DNA of 8,628 nt from an uncultured Zoogloea sp. (lineage in GTDB: Bacteria; Pseudomonadota; Gammaproteobacteria; Burkholderiales; Rhodocyclaceae): contig CALBTT010000028.1 in NCBI GenBank assembly GCA_937967645.1, positions 1 through 8,628 on the forward strand, written 5' to 3'. This document shows positions 5,254-8,628 of the stretch, in pieces. The notes beneath the pieces are model-generated. The model saw only the letters and a list, made by a program, of their open reading frames with translations, was not told the DNA's origin and did no database searches. Position numbers and translations under genes: made by a program. Numbering within the stretch: position 1 is the first letter of the stretch; every line of letters starts with the position of its first letter.

Positions 5254-6051
5254 ATGGACTACAAGAACATCCTCTTCACGGTGGAGGCGGGCGTCGCTCG
5301 CCTGACCCTGAACCGCCCCGACAAGCTCAACAGCTTCACCGGCGAGATGCACGCCGAACTGCGCGACGCGCTGGACTGCGTCCAGGACGACAAGTCCGTC
5401 CGTGTGCTGGTCCTCACCGGCGCAGGCCGCGCCTTCTGTGCCGGCCAGGATCTGGCCGACCCGGACATGGCCCGCACCCCCAGCGGGGGCATGCCGGACA
5501 TCGGCAATGTTGTCGAGAAGAACTACAAGCCCCTGGTGCTGCGCCTGCAGAACCTGCGCGTGCCCACCATCGCCGCGGTGAATGGCATCGCCGCAGGTGC
5601 CGGGGCCAGCGTGGCCCTGGCCTGTGACCTGGTGGTGGCCAGCAAGTCCGCCTCCTTCCTGCAGGCCTTCAGCAAGATCGGCCTGGTGCCCGATACCGGC
5701 GGCACCTGGTTCCTGCCCCAGCGCGTCGGCATGGCCCGCGCCATGGGTCTGGCCCTGCTGGCCGACAAGCTGCCCGCCGAGAAGGCCGCCGAGTGGGGCC
5801 TGATCTGGGCTGCCTACGACGACGCCGAGTTCGCCGCCAAGGTCGATGCGATGGCCGGCCAGCTTGCCAGCATGCCCACCAAGGCCCTGGTGCGGACCCG
5901 CCAGGCCATGCATGCGGCGGCCGGCCATACCTTGGAGCAGCAACTCTCCTTCGAGGGCGGCTTCATGCGCGAACTGGGCTGGAGCCCCGACTACGCCGAG
6001 GGCGTAGCGGCCTTCATGGAAAAGCGGGCACCGAAGTTCACCGGGGAATGA
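5254..6051 (+). CDS. paaG: PaaG, 1,2-epoxyphenylacetyl-CoA isomerase
   Basis: PaaG, a crotonase-family isomerase, converts ring-1,2-epoxyphenylacetyl-CoA to oxepin-CoA and also shifts the double bond in later intermediates. The 265 residues are the usual length. Visible features are RPDKLNSF (21-28), the first oxyanion-hole segment FCAGQDL (61-67), the second GIAAGAGASVALACDLVVAS (111-130), and KIGLVPDTGGTWFLPQ (141-156) with acidic residue D147, the expected catalytic position of PaaG. The crotonase hydratase-type glutamates are not evident in this segment, which favours an isomerase over a hydratase. The ATG at 5254 follows TGAGGA; its TGAGG overlaps the paaN stop region, so translation is probably coupled. 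Its stop codon overlaps the paaH start (ATGA). Another crotonase could be confused with it, but operon position and the PDTGGTWFLP motif make paaG the best call. Confidence 0.94.
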   Translation: MDYKNILFTVEAGVARLTLNRPDKLNSFTGEMHAELRDALDCVQDDKSVRVLVLTGAGRAFCAGQDLADPDMARTPSGGMPDIGNVVEKNYKPLVLRLQNLRVPTIAAVNGIAAGAGASVALACDLVVASKSASFLQAFSKIGLVPDTGGTWFLPQRVGMARAMGLALLADKLPAEKAAEWGLIWAAYDDAEFAAKVDAMAGQLASMPTKALVRTRQAMHAAAGHTLEQQLSFEGGFMRELGWSPDYAEGVAAFMEKRAPKFTGE

Positions 6052-7583
6052 CCGTGAGCCAGGCCCTCTCTACCCAATCCATCGTCGCCGTGGTCGGCAC
6101 CGGCGCCATGGGCGCCGGCATCGCCCAGGTGGCCGCCGCCGCCGGCCATGTGGTCAAGCTCCTCGACAACCGTCCCGAGGCGGCCGCCAAGGCCGTGGCC
6201 GGCATTCAGGCCCAGTTCGCCAAGCTGGCCGAAAAGGGCAAGATGAGCCCCGAGGCCGCGCAGGCCGCCGGCGCCCGCCTGGTCGCCGTCGAGCAGCTCG
6301 CCGGCCTGGCCGATGCCGCCCTGGTGGTCGAGGCCATCGTCGAGAACCTGGACGCCAAGCAGAAGCTCTACCGCGACCTGGAAGACATCGTCACGGCAGA
6401 GTGCATCTTCGGCACCAACACCTCGTCCATCTCGGTCACCGCCATCGGCGCGGCGCTGAAGCGCCCCGAGCGCCTGGCCGGCCTGCACTTCTTCAACCCG
6501 GCGCCGCTGATGGCCCTGGTGGAGATTGTCTCCGGTCTGGCCACCGACAAGGCCGTGGCCGACACCCTGTTCGCCAGCGCGGCGGCCTGGGGCAAGACGC
6601 CGGTGCATGCCCGCTCCACGCCGGGCTTCATCGTCAACCGGGTGGCCCGGCCGTATTACGCCGAGGCCCTGCGCATCCTCAACGAAGGGGGCGCCGACTG
6701 CGCCACTCTCGACGCCGTGATGCGCGAGGCGGGGGGCTTCCGCATGGGGCCCTTCGAGTTGATGGACATGATCGGCCACGACGTGAACTTCGCCGTGACC
6801 CGCTCTGTGTGGAACGCCTTCTACAACGACCCCCGCTTCACCCCGTCGCTGATCCAGCAGGAGCTGGTGGACGCCGGTTTCTACGGTCGCAAGTCCGGCC
6901 GCGGCTTCTACGATTACCGGGAAGGTGCCGAGAAGCCCCAGCCGAAGAGCATGGTCGCCCAGCCCGCGCCGACCGATATCCATCTCTATGGTGAAAGTGC
7001 CGCCGCCCTGGCCCTGGCCGACCGCCTGCACGAGCGGGGCGTGGCCTACACCTGGGGTGACACCGGCGACGAGCGCATCGCCCGGGTCGGCGACGCCGTC
7101 CTCTTCGTCACCGACGGGCGCACTGCCACCCAGCGTGCCGCCGAGAGCGGGATTCCCAACACCGTGCTGATTGACCTGGCCCTCGACTATGCCAGCGCCA
7201 CCCGGGTGGCCATCAGCGCGGCCCAGGGCTGCTTTGCTCCGGCCGTTGGGGCCGTGGTCGGGCTGCTGCAGGCCGCCGGCTTCGCCGTGTCACGCCTGGG
7301 CGATGTGCCGGGGCTCGCGGTGATGCGCACCGTGGCCATGCTCGCCAACGAGGCTGCCGATGCGGTGAACCAGGGCGTCTGCGATGCCACCGGTGCCGAC
7401 AACGCCATGCGCCTGGGCGTCAATTACCCCCGTGGCCCGCTGGCCTGGGCCGACCTCGCCGGGCTGCCGCAGATCAGCCACGTCCTCTCCAATCTGGCCC
7501 GCTTCTACGGCGAAGATCGCTACCGCGTGTCGCCCCTGATCCAGCAGCAGGTCTTTGCAGGAAAGAAGATCCATGACCGCTAA
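6048..7583 (+). CDS. paaH: PaaH, 3-hydroxyadipyl-CoA dehydrogenase
   Basis: PaaH oxidises 3-hydroxyadipyl-CoA to 3-oxoadipyl-CoA with NAD, just before thiolytic cleavage to acetyl-CoA and succinyl-CoA. The start chosen is the ATG at 6048, which overlaps the paaG stop as ATGA and gives 511 residues, matching the two-lobed PaaH length. The frame stays open upstream to 5793 inside paaG, but that extension has no family resemblance. Features: the NAD Rossmann motif VVGTGAMGAGIA (15-26); D40 at the end of the second strand for the adenosine ribose; NTSSIS (124-129); catalytic H147 (LHFFNPAP) and its partner E159 (ALVEIV); and the TPGFIVNR motif (191-198). A second 3HCDH-type C-terminal domain occupies about 405-500, with PGLAVMRTVAMLANEAADAV (421-440) and GVNYPRGPLAWAD (457-469). 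The end overlaps paaI by 11 bp. Confidence 0.94.
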   Translation: MTVSQALSTQSIVAVVGTGAMGAGIAQVAAAAGHVVKLLDNRPEAAAKAVAGIQAQFAKLAEKGKMSPEAAQAAGARLVAVEQLAGLADAALVVEAIVENLDAKQKLYRDLEDIVTAECIFGTNTSSISVTAIGAALKRPERLAGLHFFNPAPLMALVEIVSGLATDKAVADTLFASAAAWGKTPVHARSTPGFIVNRVARPYYAEALRILNEGGADCATLDAVMREAGGFRMGPFELMDMIGHDVNFAVTRSVWNAFYNDPRFTPSLIQQELVDAGFYGRKSGRGFYDYREGAEKPQPKSMVAQPAPTDIHLYGESAAALALADRLHERGVAYTWGDTGDERIARVGDAVLFVTDGRTATQRAAESGIPNTVLIDLALDYASATRVAISAAQGCFAPAVGAVVGLLQAAGFAVSRLGDVPGLAVMRTVAMLANEAADAVNQGVCDATGADNAMRLGVNYPRGPLAWADLAGLPQISHVLSNLARFYGEDRYRVSPLIQQQVFAGKKIHDR

Positions 7584-8043
7584 CACCCCTGATCTCACCG
7601 TTCCCACCGATCCCCAGGCCCTTGCCGAGGCCGTCGCCAAGGCCATGTGGTCGCGTGACCGGGCAGCCAACGCGCTGGGCATGCGCATCGATGAAGTGCG
7701 CCAGGGCTATGCCCGCCTGTCCATGCCGGTGCGTGGCGACATGGTGAACGGCCACCACATCTGCCATGGCGGCCTGATCTTCTCCCTGGCCGACACCGCT
7801 TTCGCTTACGCCTGCAACAGCTACAACAAGAACACGGTGGCCTCCGCCTGCAACATCGATTTCCTCGCCCCGGGCAAGGAAGGCGACACGCTGAGCGCCG
7901 AAGCCGTCGAGATGTCCGCCTCCGGCCGCACCGGTGTCTATGACGTCACCGTGCGCGACAGCGCCGGCAAGGCCATCGCCCTGTTCCGGGGCAAGAGCTA
8001 CCGCATCTCCGGCGAAGTCATCGCCGGTCTGGCTGCCGCCTGA
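7573..8043 (+). CDS. paaI: PaaI, hydroxyphenylacetyl-CoA thioesterase (hotdog fold)
   Basis: PaaI hydrolyses stalled phenylacetyl-CoA derivatives, mainly ring-hydroxylated ones, freeing CoA and protecting the pathway from dead ends. The 156-residue protein carries the family signature CHGGLIFSLADTAFAYACNS at 64-83, with catalytic D74 after the HGG turn (65-67), and the later strand VASACNIDFLAPGKEGD (89-105). E. coli PaaI is about 140 residues; the extra length is at the N-terminus (about 1-20, proline- and threonine-rich) and in a short alanine-rich tail. I chose the ATG at 7573, which has AGGAAAGAAGA just upstream. An in-frame TTG at 7555 would add six residues but would lack this ribosome site. 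It overlaps the end of paaH by 11 bp, indicating coupled translation, and 44 bp separate it from paaK. Confidence 0.93.
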   Translation: MTANTPDLTVPTDPQALAEAVAKAMWSRDRAANALGMRIDEVRQGYARLSMPVRGDMVNGHHICHGGLIFSLADTAFAYACNSYNKNTVASACNIDFLAPGKEGDTLSAEAVEMSASGRTGVYDVTVRDSAGKAIALFRGKSYRISGEVIAGLAAA

Positions 8044-8087
8044 GTGCCCGCCAGCCTTCATCGAACAACACGGAGAGGAGACCCCAC

Positions 8088-8628
<541 letters not shown>

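Noticed and set aside
3421..5943. An 840-codon open frame on the minus strand antisense to paaN and paaG
   Set aside because: It has low-complexity, Gly/His/Val-rich composition typical of the antisense frame of GC-rich genes. It lies opposite two clearly recognised enzymes and its start falls within paaG.
5793..6047. Upstream extension of the paaH frame inside paaG
   Set aside because: The family begins with the Rossmann segment just after the ATG at 6048. The extension is an out-of-frame reading of paaG, rich in Arg/Gly/His.
7555..7572. TTG start for paaI, six codons upstream
   Set aside because: The ATG at 7573 has a good ribosome site (AGGAAAGAAGA) that the TTG would read through.

Overview
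The window is part of a phenylacetate (paa) degradation locus from a high-GC, Gram-negative bacterium. The gene content, protein flavour and very GC-rich coding sequence suggest a betaproteobacterium of the Azoarcus/Aromatoleum/Thauera/Zoogloea kind. That is an inference from recognisable protein families, not a database match.

Layout: the left third is on the minus strand. It reads, in transcription order from about position 3230 leftward: a ferritin-like diiron oxygenase component (3230-2202), an 87-bp inverted-repeat element, a ferredoxin-FAD-NAD(P)H reductase (1994-945), a second 87-bp copy of the same element, and the phenylacetyl-CoA-responsive repressor paaX, cut by the left edge. A 346-bp AT-rich intergenic region (3231-3576) separates this arm from a tightly packed plus-strand operon: paaN (3577-5244), paaG (5254-6051), paaH (6048-7583), paaI (7573-8043) and paaK (8088 to the right edge, truncated).

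How the genes work together: PaaK makes phenylacetyl-CoA. The PaaABCDE epoxidase, not in this window, forms the ring 1,2-epoxide. PaaG isomerises the epoxide to the oxepin. After hydrolytic ring opening, PaaN oxidises the semialdehyde, and later PaaH oxidises 3-hydroxyadipyl-CoA. PaaI is a proofreading thioesterase that frees CoA from dead-end thioesters. This PaaN is the short form without a fused hydratase domain, so the oxepin-CoA hydrolase must be encoded elsewhere. PaaX would repress until phenylacetyl-CoA accumulates.

The less ordinary part is the divergent arm. The diiron protein has a complete set of six diiron-ligand candidates, and the reductase has Fd-FAD-NAD order. Neither is a normal paa epoxidase subunit, so they look like an uncharacterised two-component oxygenase. 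The two divergent promoters appear to carry the same operator architecture: TGATAC-type half-sites around a TTGAC -35 box, with the second half-site over the -10. This suggests the oxygenase pair and the paa operon answer to the same regulator. Two copies of a REP/MITE-like 87-bp element sit directly after the two minus-strand genes, in the same orientation. No tRNA, rRNA, CRISPR, integrase or insertion-sequence transposase was seen.
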